Shown: piece by piece, positions 1 through 6,295 of the stretch | Numbering within the stretch: position 1 is the first letter of the stretch | Layout of the letters: each line of letters starts with the position of its first letter | DNA from: CAVQGZ01 sp964356295 | GTDB lineage: Bacteria; Actinomycetota; Actinomycetes; Jiangellales; Jiangellaceae | Direction of reading: 5' to 3' | Assembly (NCBI GenBank): GCA_964356295.1 | Contig: CAYHHE010000009.1 | Coordinates: forward strand, 1-46,987 | Length of the DNA: 46,987 nt | Made by a program: the position numbers and the translations under genes | Notes under the pieces: model-generated | Told to the model about the DNA's origin: nothing | Database searches by the model: none | Seen by the model: only the letters and a program-made list of their open reading frames with translations

Positions 1-96
1 GTGTGGGGCGTGACACCGTCCTCGCCTGCCCGAGGCGAATCGCCGGGCCACGCTCCCTCATGGCACTCCTGTGCCGTTGCCGCTCGGCCCGCTGCC

Positions 97-409
97 ATGT
101 TCGCCTCGCTGAAGAAGTCGAGCACGGTCGACTGGCTCTTCGCCTCTCCCATGGGTGGCCGTTGCGGTCCATCCTGAGGACATGGGCATCCTCGCTGTCG
201 ACTGGGAGGGTGTCACCGTGGCGGGCGGCAGCCTGCTGCCTTCATGGCCTTCGGCCACTACCTGAGTCGCTACCTGGGCGAGCCGAAGGCGCTTGGGGGC
301 CTTGCCGGGGCGCCCCGGCCCGGAGCGCATCACGGACGCCGCACAACTGCTCACCGGGCTCGTCCTGATCGCAGGGTTGGCGGTCGCCATCTGGTTCATC
401 TCCCGCTAG
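97..409 (+). pseudogene. Frame-disrupted small membrane protein remnant
   Basis: No single frame spans this stretch, yet adjoining pieces in two frames look like real protein. One frame starts at ATG 97 (MFASLKKSSTVDWLFASPM). The next frame gives VHPEDMGILAVDWEGV, then VAGGSLLP, up to about 240. The first frame resumes near 244 (MAFGHYLSRYLGEPKAL). The second frame ends the gene with ERITDAAQLLTGLVLIAG and then a hydrophobic tail to TAG at 407-409, which would be one C-terminal membrane helix. That TAG overlaps the stop codon of the converging DUF3093 gene, a normal arrangement, which supports the last segment. I do not recognise the family. It is either a decayed gene or one with several base errors; a chance pattern in GC-rich DNA is also possible. 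Confidence 0.3.
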
Positions 410-867
410 GCCGTGAAGCGAGCCGCGTCCCGGACCGCCGCCAGAGCGGTGGCCAGGCGTTCGGGGTCTCTTGTCGAGACCAGCCAGTACGGGACCGGGT
501 CATGCACGTCGTCCACCCAGACTCGGACGCTGCTGCGGACGTAGCCCTTGAGCAGGAAGAACGCATGGGGGTCGGCGTCCTGGCCGCGGGCCAGGGCGGT
601 CGCCTCGTCCGTGAGGGCCTCGATCGTGCCGATCGCCGATGGTGGCAGCTGGGCTCGTCCGGCCTGCAGCCCGCTCGTGTCTGCAGCCACCGTGGTGCTG
701 CCCTGACCGACGAGCCAGGCTGTGCAGCCCAGCGCGAGCAGAGCGGCGGCGACCATTGCCATCGTCCCGCCCAGCGCGGCGTCATAGGCCACCCACAGCG
801 CCAGCACCCCGAGCGCGGCCAGCGCCCACCACAGGGCCGGGACGTGCAGCCGCTCGGAGTAGATCAC
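406..867 (-). CDS. DUF3093 family membrane protein
   Basis: The product is 153 aa starting at GTG 867. It opens with IYSERLHVPALWWALAALG, the usual start of DUF3093 proteins, followed by two closely spaced membrane helices (about residues 11-55) and a soluble C-terminal domain ending in DPERLATALAAVRD. The function of DUF3093 is unknown. In mycobacteria a member (Rv2698) lies beside dut, as here. An upstream in-frame ATG at 1014 would add a low-complexity Arg-rich stretch running into the divergent thioesterase gene and is unlikely. The start has no Shine-Dalgarno sequence but has GACGCT six bases upstream, a weak leaderless-type -10. Family assignment is good; function is not known. Confidence 0.75.
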   Translation of the reverse strand: MIYSERLHVPALWWALAALGVLALWVAYDAALGGTMAMVAAALLALGCTAWLVGQGSTTVAADTSGLQAGRAQLPPSAIGTIEALTDEATALARGQDADPHAFFLLKGYVRSSVRVWVDDVHDPVPYWLVSTRDPERLATALAAVRDAARFTA

Positions 868-913
868 GGGTCCAGCGTCCCATGCCCAGGTACGGCGCCC
901 CGATCTGGCTGGA

Positions 914-919
914 TAGGGT
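914..919 (+). promoter_or_regulatory. Leaderless-type -10 box (TAGGGT) of the thioesterase-dut operon
   Basis: TAGGGT is followed by 7 nt and then GTG 927. This TANNNT-N6-8-RTG layout is typical of actinobacterial leaderless transcripts, and it is used here to choose GTG 927 over ATG 882. No Shine-Dalgarno sequence is present. Confidence 0.5.
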
Positions 920-926
920 CGCAGAC

Positions 927-1523
927 GTGAGCGTGGACACCGGCAACCACCCGGGCAGCGTCCTGCCACCGCCCGGGTGCGCGCTCCCCGCGCGCCCGCA
1001 GGATGCCCCACCACCCGGCAGCGCCCTGATCAGCCACTACGGCGCCTGCATGGGGTGTGGGACCGACCACCCGACCGGGCTGCGCATGCAGGTGGTGGCA
1101 GGCGAAGGCCTGACCGTCGCAGGACGTTTCACCGTGACCGAGGACCACCAGGGCGCCCCAGGTCTGGCCCACGGCGGGCTGGTGGCCCTGGCCATGGACG
1201 AGGTGCTCGGCGGACTGGGCTGGCTGCTGCGTCGGCCGATGGTCACCGGGCGCCTGCACGTGGAGTTCGTGCGCCCGGTCCGGGTGGGGGAGTCCCTGGC
1301 GCTCTCGGCCCGCGTCGACGGCGTGGACGGCCGCCGCATCTTCTGCTCAGGGCTGGCGCGCGAGGGTACTGACGAGGGCCCGGTTGCTGCGCGTGCCTTT
1401 GCGGTCTTCGTCGCGGTCCCGTTGGAGCACTTCCGGCGCCACGGTCGCGCCGCAGACGTCGATGCGGCTGCCCGGGCGGCCAGCGCGTTCGGGCCGGGCG
1501 CTCAGTGGGACGTGGCACCGTGA
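927..1523 (+). CDS. PaaI-family hotdog-fold thioesterase
   Basis: The product is about 198 aa. It has a short variable N-terminus and then a hotdog domain. Family signatures are CMGCGTDHPTGLRM near residue 40, the PGLAHGGLVALAMDEVLGG motif (central helix entry with HGG and the downstream acidic residue used in acyl-thioester hydrolysis), and VEFVRPVRVGESL near residue 115. It probably hydrolyses an acyl-CoA or similar thioester; the substrate cannot be read from sequence. Start GTG 927 is chosen from the TAGGGT box seven bases upstream; ATG 882 is the alternative. The last four bases overlap the dut start (GTGA), so the two are probably co-transcribed and translationally coupled. Confidence 0.8.
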   Translation: MSVDTGNHPGSVLPPPGCALPARPQDAPPPGSALISHYGACMGCGTDHPTGLRMQVVAGEGLTVAGRFTVTEDHQGAPGLAHGGLVALAMDEVLGGLGWLLRRPMVTGRLHVEFVRPVRVGESLALSARVDGVDGRRIFCSGLAREGTDEGPVAARAFAVFVAVPLEHFRRHGRAADVDAAARAASAFGPGAQWDVAP

Positions 1524-2038
1524 GCGAGGACGTGCCGACACCGGTGCCCGTCCTGCTCCGACGACTCGACCCGGCGCTGCCGCTGCCTCGCTACGCGCAT
1601 CCGGGCGACGCCGGCGCCGACCTGCTGACCACCCAGGACGTCACCCTCGCGCCAGGGGAGCGGGCCGTCGTCGGCACCGGGATCGCCCTTGCGCTTCCGG
1701 ACGGGTACGCCGCCTTCGTCCACCCCCGCTCGGGCCTTGCCGCCCGGCTGGGCGTGAGCATCGTCAACACACCGGGCACCGTCGATGCCGGGTATCGCGG
1801 GGAGATACGGGTCGTCCTGGTCAACCACGACCCCCGTTCAGGGGTCTCGCTGCGTCGCGGTGACCGCATCGCTCAGCTGGTGATCCAACGCGTCGAGCGG
1901 GCCCGGTTCGTCGTGGTGGAGACTCTGCCGGGGTCGGCCCGTGCTGACGGGGGGTACGGCTCGACCGGAGTGAGCAGCGCAGAGGTGACTGGGTCGACAG
2001 ACGTGGAGAGGGCGCACCATGTTCCGCCGCCGCGGTAG
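1520..2038 (+). CDS. dut: dUTP diphosphatase (dUTPase)
   Basis: The 172-aa product hydrolyses dUTP to dUMP and pyrophosphate. This keeps uracil out of DNA and supplies dUMP for dTMP synthesis. All five motifs of trimeric dUTPases are visible in order: HPGDAGADLLT (motif 1), HPRSGLAARLG (2), GTVDAGYRGEI (3, with the catalytic Asp and Tyr), RRGDRIAQLVIQ (4) and ADGGYGSTGV (5, the C-terminal arm that closes over the nucleotide). The C-terminus runs on about 20 residues past motif 5. GTG 1520 overlaps the thioesterase stop. The next gene begins inside the dut 3' end at 2019, a 20-bp overlap. Both overlaps indicate a tight operon. Confidence 0.93.
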   Translation: MSEDVPTPVPVLLRRLDPALPLPRYAHPGDAGADLLTTQDVTLAPGERAVVGTGIALALPDGYAAFVHPRSGLAARLGVSIVNTPGTVDAGYRGEIRVVLVNHDPRSGVSLRRGDRIAQLVIQRVERARFVVVETLPGSARADGGYGSTGVSSAEVTGSTDVERAHHVPPPR

Positions 2039-2843
2039 ACAGACCCAGGGACCGGAGTCGGAGCCGGCTACCGAGTCCAACGGTGGGCTCACTGGCGACA
2101 CCGAGCCTGCAGAGGTCGCATCCGGGAGGCCCCCCCGTCCGAACGGGCCCTGGGACGTCTCCGAGCTCGACGGCAGCCACCCGTCGCACGGGGTGCCGCG
2201 CCTCGACCTCGGCGGCCTTCGGATCCGTCCCCTGGCAGGCATGCAGGTGCAGATGCAGGTGGACCAGGCCAGCGGCAGAGCCACCAGCGTGCTGCTCGCG
2301 GACGGGCCGGCCGCGCTGCAGCTCATGGCCATCGCCGCGGCCAAGTCCACGCCGCTGTGGCCGTCCACGATGGCAGGGATCACCGCCGACGCGGCCCGCA
2401 AGCAGGGGAGCACCCAGGAAGGGAACGGACCGTGGGGCCCCGTCCTGCGCCTGGCGCTGCCGGCCACCACGCCGGACGGGAAGACCGGTGTGCAGCCGTC
2501 GGTCGTGCTGGGGATCGACGGCCCCAGGTGGATGCTGCGCGCCACCATGATCGGCAAGGCTGCGGTCGACCAGGAGACGATGAACCGGATGATGGGGGTG
2601 GTCAAGGACAGTGTCGTCGTGCGGGGCGAGCACCCGATGCCCCCGGGGGAGCTCATCGCGCTGACCCCTCCGCCGAGGCCCGAGCCGGTGACCGCCGAGC
2701 CGTCAGCCTCGCAGGAGGGTGGGAGCGTCCCGGCCACTGCGCCGGACCGGGCCGTTGGCGAGGCGGCCGCGGATGAGACCTCCGCGGGCTCCGGGCCCGC
2801 GGGGACGTCGCCGAGGTCGGAACCGGACAGGACCGAGACCTGA
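2019..2843 (+). CDS. DUF3710 family protein
   Basis: The 274-aa product has a disordered, charged N-terminus (MFRRRGRQTQGPESEPA), a globular DUF3710 core from about residue 45 to 215 (GPWDVSELD, LDLGGLRIRPL, MQVQMQVDQ, WMLRATMIGKAAVD), and a Pro/Glu-rich disordered tail. DUF3710 proteins commonly follow dut in actinobacteria and have no assigned activity. The conserved start of the core is WDVSE. The ATG lies 20 bp inside dut, so translation is probably coupled. I see no membrane segment or signal peptide, so it is likely cytoplasmic. Confidence 0.82.
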   Translation: MFRRRGRQTQGPESEPATESNGGLTGDTEPAEVASGRPPRPNGPWDVSELDGSHPSHGVPRLDLGGLRIRPLAGMQVQMQVDQASGRATSVLLADGPAALQLMAIAAAKSTPLWPSTMAGITADAARKQGSTQEGNGPWGPVLRLALPATTPDGKTGVQPSVVLGIDGPRWMLRATMIGKAAVDQETMNRMMGVVKDSVVVRGEHPMPPGELIALTPPPRPEPVTAEPSASQEGGSVPATAPDRAVGEAAADETSAGSGPAGTSPRSEPDRTET

Positions 2844-2887
2844 CTCGCTTGCTTCGCCTGCCGCGTGGATCCCCACGTCGCACCGCC

Positions 2888-2893
2888 TACGCT
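2888..2893 (+). promoter_or_regulatory. Leaderless-type -10 box (TACGCT) before the first DUF3159 gene
   Basis: TACGCT is followed by 8 nt and then GTG 2902. It lies in the 58-bp gap after the DUF3710 gene and suggests a separate, leaderless transcript for the DUF3159/OB-fold genes. Confidence 0.4.
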
Positions 2894-2901
2894 GCAGCGG
2901 C

Positions 2902-3582
2902 GTGGGTGCTGTGACGTCGTCGGACCATCTCCGCGTCGCAGGGGTGAGCGACGAACCGTCCTTGATGGAGGCACTCGGTGGTCGGCGGGGCCTTCTCGAC
3001 TCCGCGCTGCCGGCGCTGACCTTCGTGATCGTGTACGTGGCCTCGTCCCAGCGGCTCGGCGTCGCGCTGCTGTCCGCGGTCGTGGTCGGGGTCGTCGTCG
3101 CGGTCCTGCGGCTGCTTCGGCACGACCCGCTTCGCCATGTGCTGGCCGGGTTCGCCGGCGTCGCGGTGTCTGTCGTCGTGGCCCGCAGCACGGGAGATCC
3201 GGTGGACTACTTCCTCCCGAGCCTGCTGGCCAACGCTGGAGCGGCGCTGGCATGGGCGGTGTCGATCGGGGTGCGTCGGCCGCTGCTCGGCGTCGTGGTG
3301 GGTGCGGTCACCAGGTCCAGACAGTGGCGCACCGACCCACGGCTGCTGTCGGCCTACCAGCGGGCCAGCTGGATCTGGACGGCGTCGTTCGTCCTGCGCC
3401 TGGTCGTCATGACGCCGCTGTGGCTGTCCGGTCAGCTGGTCGCGCTCGGGGTGGCCAAGGTCATCATGGGGTGGCCGATGGTGCTGGTGGTGATCTGGCT
3501 GTCGTGGCAGGTGCTGGAGCCTGCCTACCTCGCCGGACGTCGGACTGAGTCCGAGGCGGTGACGAAACCGCCGGTCCCGTAG
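2902..3582 (+). CDS. DUF3159 membrane protein, first copy
   Basis: The product is 226 aa from GTG 2902. GTG 2911 and GTG 2944 (VSDEPSLMEALGGRRG) are also possible starts. The SLMEALGGRRGLLDSALPAL opening is typical of DUF3159. Four to six hydrophobic helices follow, with the conserved inner stretch DPVDYFLPSLLANAGAALAW near residue 95, RRPLLGVVVG, and LGVAKVIMGWPMVLVVIWLSW near the C-terminus. The family is restricted to actinobacteria as far as I know, and its function is unknown. A second, diverged copy lies at 4012-4755 on the other side of a small OB-fold gene. The TAG stop at 3580 is also the start of a -10-like box for the next gene. Confidence 0.82.
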   Translation: MGAVTSSDHLRVAGVSDEPSLMEALGGRRGLLDSALPALTFVIVYVASSQRLGVALLSAVVVGVVVAVLRLLRHDPLRHVLAGFAGVAVSVVVARSTGDPVDYFLPSLLANAGAALAWAVSIGVRRPLLGVVVGAVTRSRQWRTDPRLLSAYQRASWIWTASFVLRLVVMTPLWLSGQLVALGVAKVIMGWPMVLVVIWLSWQVLEPAYLAGRRTESEAVTKPPVP

Positions 3583-3585
3583 CCT
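3580..3585 (+). promoter_or_regulatory. Leaderless-type -10 box (TAGCCT) built on the DUF3159 stop codon
   Basis: TAGCCT is followed by 6 nt and then GTG 3592. The TAG is the stop codon of the upstream gene. The layout would allow an independent leaderless transcript for the OB-fold gene. Confidence 0.4.
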
Positions 3586-3591
3586 GCTCCC

Positions 3592-3999
3592 GTGAGCGTG
3601 TCCCCCCAGCGGCCCGTGAGCGCAAAGGGCCCGGCGGGCTTGCGTGGGCTGTGGAACAGGCTCACCTCGTCGGCGGAGGAGGAGGACGCCGCCGTGCTGC
3701 GGGACACGTCCCAGCAGCTCGGCTACGCCTCGGCGGCGGCCTGCGGCGACCGTGAACGTGTCACCGTCCACGGGGCCATCCGGTCGGTGACGATGCTGCC
3801 GCGGGCCGGGTCACCAGCGTTGGAGGCCGAGCTGTACGACGGAACCGGGGTGATCACGTTGGTGTGGCTGGGAAGGCGGCGCATCCATGGGATCGAGTGC
3901 GGCCGGACGCTGAGTGCCAGCGGACTGGTGTCCATCACCGGGGACAGGCGGGTGATGTACAACCCGCGCTACCAGCTGGACCCCGCCCGGGCCACGTGA
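3592..3999 (+). CDS. Small OB-fold nucleic-acid-binding protein
   Basis: The 135-aa protein has a short helical N-terminus (LRGLWNRLTSSAEEEDAAVL) and then an OB-fold of the tRNA-anticodon/RecG-wedge type from about residue 55: RVTVHGAIRSVTMLPR, ALEAELYDGTGVITLVWLG, RRRIHGIECGRTLSASGLV and MYNPRYQLDP. Such stand-alone OB proteins sit beside DUF3159 genes in many actinobacteria, which suggests a shared process, but no activity is established. It begins at GTG 3592, nine bases after the previous stop, without a clear Shine-Dalgarno sequence. A 12-bp gap separates it from the second DUF3159 gene. Confidence 0.8.
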   Translation: MSVSPQRPVSAKGPAGLRGLWNRLTSSAEEEDAAVLRDTSQQLGYASAAACGDRERVTVHGAIRSVTMLPRAGSPALEAELYDGTGVITLVWLGRRRIHGIECGRTLSASGLVSITGDRRVMYNPRYQLDPARAT

Positions 4000-4011
4000 G
4001 CGAGCCCGTCG

Positions 4012-4755
4012 ATGAGTGATCGACCGGGCCTGCGGGACGTCGCCGGGGATCAGTTCCCCACCTCGTCCCTGGTCACCCGGGAGATGCTGATCGACTCCGG
4101 CGTCCCCACCGCGGTGTTCGTCACCGTGTACGCCCTCAACGACCGAGACCTCACGCCCGCTCTGATCGCGGCGCTGGTTTCCGGGGCCCTGCTCGCGTTG
4201 CTTCGGCTGGTGCGCCGCGACACCCTGCAGCACGTCGTGGCCGGGTTCGTGGCCGTGGGGATCGCTGCCTGGTTCGCCGACCGCACCGGGCAGGCCGAGG
4301 ACTTCTTCCTGCCCGGCCTGCTCATCAACTTCGTCTACGGGATCGCCTACCTGGTGAGCATCCTGGTCAGGTGGCCCCTGCTCGGCGTTCTGGTCGGCCT
4401 AGCGACCGGGGAGGGCATGGGCTGGAGGCAGACGCCGTACCTGCTGCGCGCCTACACCCTCGCGTCCTGGTTCTGGGTCGCGCTGTTCGGGCTGCGCCTG
4501 GCCGTCCAGCTGCCTCTGTACCTCGGCGAGTACGTGGTCGCGCTGGGTGTTGCCCGGGTCGTCATGGGGTGGCCGCTGTTCCTGCTCTGCCTGTGGCTGT
4601 CGTGGCTGGTGATCAGGCAAGCCCGGTCGCGGCAGCGGTCGGTCGAGAGCCTCGGCGAGAGGCGGGTCGGTGGTGGGCCCGCGCAAGGGCCGTCCGGCGG
4701 TGACTGCGAGGTGCGGGACGAGGCCGATCGCGACGGGCCAGCAGACAGGCCCTGA
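4012..4755 (+). CDS. DUF3159 membrane protein, second copy
   Basis: The 247-aa product shares the plan of the first copy: MLIDSGVPTAVFVTVYAL, LRLVRRDTLQHVVAGFVAVG, DFFLPGLLINFVYGIAYLVS, RWPLLGVLVG and LGVARVVMGWPLFLLCLWLSW. The LGVAK/RV(I/V)MGWP motif is shared almost residue for residue with the gene at 2902. The N-terminus differs (no EALGGRRG) and the tail past residue 210 is hydrophilic and Gly/Asp-rich. About six membrane helices are predicted. A start at ATG 4012 fits the operon spacing. The two copies look like old tandem paralogues. The transcript probably ends at the hairpin at 4771-4841. Confidence 0.83.
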   Translation: MSDRPGLRDVAGDQFPTSSLVTREMLIDSGVPTAVFVTVYALNDRDLTPALIAALVSGALLALLRLVRRDTLQHVVAGFVAVGIAAWFADRTGQAEDFFLPGLLINFVYGIAYLVSILVRWPLLGVLVGLATGEGMGWRQTPYLLRAYTLASWFWVALFGLRLAVQLPLYLGEYVVALGVARVVMGWPLFLLCLWLSWLVIRQARSRQRSVESLGERRVGGGPAQGPSGGDCEVRDEADRDGPADRP

Positions 4756-4770
4756 CGGGGCGCGACCGGA

Positions 4771-4841
4771 CGCTTTGCACGGTTCGCGTGTGGTTTGCAT
4801 TGTGTCGACACAGTGCAAACCCCACGCGAGCGTGCCAAACG
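4771..4841. terminator. Long two-way hairpin in a convergent gap
   Basis: The core 4792-4821 (around GTGTCGACAC) is an inverted repeat with one T-G mismatch. Pairing continues outward through 4782-4790/4823-4831 and 4777-4780/4832-4835, with a few bulges, so nearly the whole 71-nt element can fold into one stem. It lies between the second DUF3159 gene (plus, ends 4755) and the potassium regulator gene (minus, ends 4881), so it could stop transcription from both sides. No T-run is present, as is usual in this group. It may belong to a repeat family; see the element at 41382. Confidence 0.55.
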
Positions 4842-4880
4842 TGATCAGTGGGGGCCGGCGAGGGCGGTGGGGGCTGGGCG

Positions 4881-5555
4881 CTAGGCGTGGTGGTGGTGGT
4901 GGGGGGAGAGCAGACTCTCCAGGGCTGGTTCGCGTTCGGGCGCTGCTACCAGTAGCAGCTCGTCATGGGCCTCCAGCGAGAGGTCCGGCCGGGGTGTGTG
5001 GACGTGCCCGTCCCGGATGACCGCGACCAGCGTCGTGTCGACCGGCCAAGGCGCGTCCCCTACCCGGCTGCCCACGATGGGGGAGTCGTCGGGAAGGGTG
5101 AGCTCGACAAGGTTCGCCTCACCCTGCCGGAAGGTGAACAGCCGGACGAGGTCGCCGACGCTGACTGCCTCCTCGACCAGGGCGCTCATGATTCGCGGCG
5201 TCGACACGGCGACGTCCACCCCCCAGGTGTCGGTGAACAGCCACTCGTTCTTGGGATGGTTCACCCGGGCTACCACCCGAGGGACGCCGAACTCCGTCTT
5301 GGCCAGCAACGACACCACGAGGTTGACCTTGTCGTCCCCCGTCGCGGCGATCATGACGTCGCAGCGGTCCAGCTGCGCCTCCTCCAGCGAAGACAACTCG
5401 CAGGCGTCCTGCAGCAGCCACTCCGCGCGCGGCACCGATGCGGCCTTGATGGCCTTGGCGTCACGGTCGATGAGCAGCACCTCATGCTCGTTCTCGAGCA
5501 ACTCGTTGGCGATGGACCGGCCGACGTTGCCGGCACCGGCGATGGCGACCCGCAT
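4881..5555 (-). CDS. ceoC: TrkA-family potassium uptake regulator (second of pair)
   Basis: The 224-aa cytoplasmic protein has an N-terminal RCK/TrkA-N Rossmann domain (MRVAIAGAGNVGRSIANEL with GxGxxG at residues 7-12, then LLIDRD for the NAD ribose) and a C-terminal TrkA-C domain from about residue 140 (ANLVELTLPDDSPIVGSRV). Such proteins gate potassium transport in response to NAD(H) or other nucleotides. The ATG overlaps the stop of the upstream paralogue, and the order matches mycobacterial ceoB-ceoC. The last residues are SP, five His and Ala, a natural poly-histidine tail encoded by a CAC run; it could bind metal or be neutral. The symbol is assigned from synteny and domain match. Confidence 0.85.
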   Translation of the reverse strand: MRVAIAGAGNVGRSIANELLENEHEVLLIDRDAKAIKAASVPRAEWLLQDACELSSLEEAQLDRCDVMIAATGDDKVNLVVSLLAKTEFGVPRVVARVNHPKNEWLFTDTWGVDVAVSTPRIMSALVEEAVSVGDLVRLFTFRQGEANLVELTLPDDSPIVGSRVGDAPWPVDTTLVAVIRDGHVHTPRPDLSLEAHDELLLVAAPEREPALESLLSPHHHHHA

Positions 5556-6214
5556 CAGTCCTCCGGGGGGGTGGAGAGGATCTCGACGACCTGGGGGGAG
5601 TCGTCGGAGCTCATGGTGACGTGGACGAGGTCCCCGTCCTGCACGACGGTGTCGGCGGTGGGCAGCAGCCCCGAGCCGAGCCGTGTCACGAAGGCGACCC
5701 GGCAGCCACTGGCGCGTTCGATCTCGCGAACGCTGCGACCGCGCCACTCGGGGTGGAGGTCGACCTGGGCCAGGCGGACCTCGCCGGTGGGGTCGGACCA
5801 CTCCGTCATCGCTCCCTGCGGCAGCAGCCGACGGATCAGCTGGTCGGCGGTCCAGCGCACCGTGGCAACCGTGGGGATGCCGAGGCGTTCGAACACCTCG
5901 GCTCGCCCCTGGTCGTAGATGCGCGCAGCGACGTTGTCCACGCCGAACTCCTCCCGCGCGACCCGGGAGGCGATGATGTTGGAGTTGTCGCCGCTGCTCA
6001 CGGCTGCGAACGCGTCGGCCTGCTCGATGCCGGCGCGACGCAGCACGTCGGGGTCGAAGCCGATGCCCGTGACGGTGCGACCCTCGAACGTGGGTCCAAG
6101 CCTGCGGAAGGCGTCCGGATTCTGGTCGATGACCGACACCGAGTGCCCCATGTCCTCGAGGGCGTGGGCAAGGGTGGCTCCCACCCGACCGCACCCCAGG
6201 ATCACCACGTTCAC
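5555..6214 (-). CDS. ceoB: TrkA-family potassium uptake regulator (first of pair)
   Basis: The 219-aa product has an N-terminal TrkA-N domain (MNVVILGCGRVGATLAHAL, GxGxxG, then VSVIDQNPDAF) and a C-terminal TrkA-C domain (EVRLAQVDLHPEWRGRSVREI). It probably forms heteromeric RCK rings with the product of the next gene to control a potassium transporter. Start GTG 6214 follows a strong Shine-Dalgarno sequence (GAGGAGGG), unlike most genes here. The frame stays open far upstream, but that part is only the complement of the APC permease gene. It is divergent from the permease gene over an 81-bp gap. A TAGCGT on the minus strand around 6237-6242 is a plausible -10. Confidence 0.86.
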   Translation of the reverse strand: MNVVILGCGRVGATLAHALEDMGHSVSVIDQNPDAFRRLGPTFEGRTVTGIGFDPDVLRRAGIEQADAFAAVSSGDNSNIIASRVAREEFGVDNVAARIYDQGRAEVFERLGIPTVATVRWTADQLIRRLLPQGAMTEWSDPTGEVRLAQVDLHPEWRGRSVREIERASGCRVAFVTRLGSGLLPTADTVVQDGDLVHVTMSSDDSPQVVEILSTPPED

Positions 6215-6282
6215 GCTCGCCACCCTCCTCGTGGGCGACGCTACACGCGTGCGGCGTGGCACGCTGTCGGACCCGATGTCCC

Positions 6283-6288
6283 TAGCAT
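6283..6288 (+). promoter_or_regulatory. Leaderless-type -10 box (TAGCAT) of the APC permease gene
   Basis: TAGCAT is followed by 7 nt and then GTG 6296. No Shine-Dalgarno sequence is present. The divergent ceoB promoter lies within about 50 bp. Confidence 0.5.
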
Positions 6289-6295
6289 CAGCACC

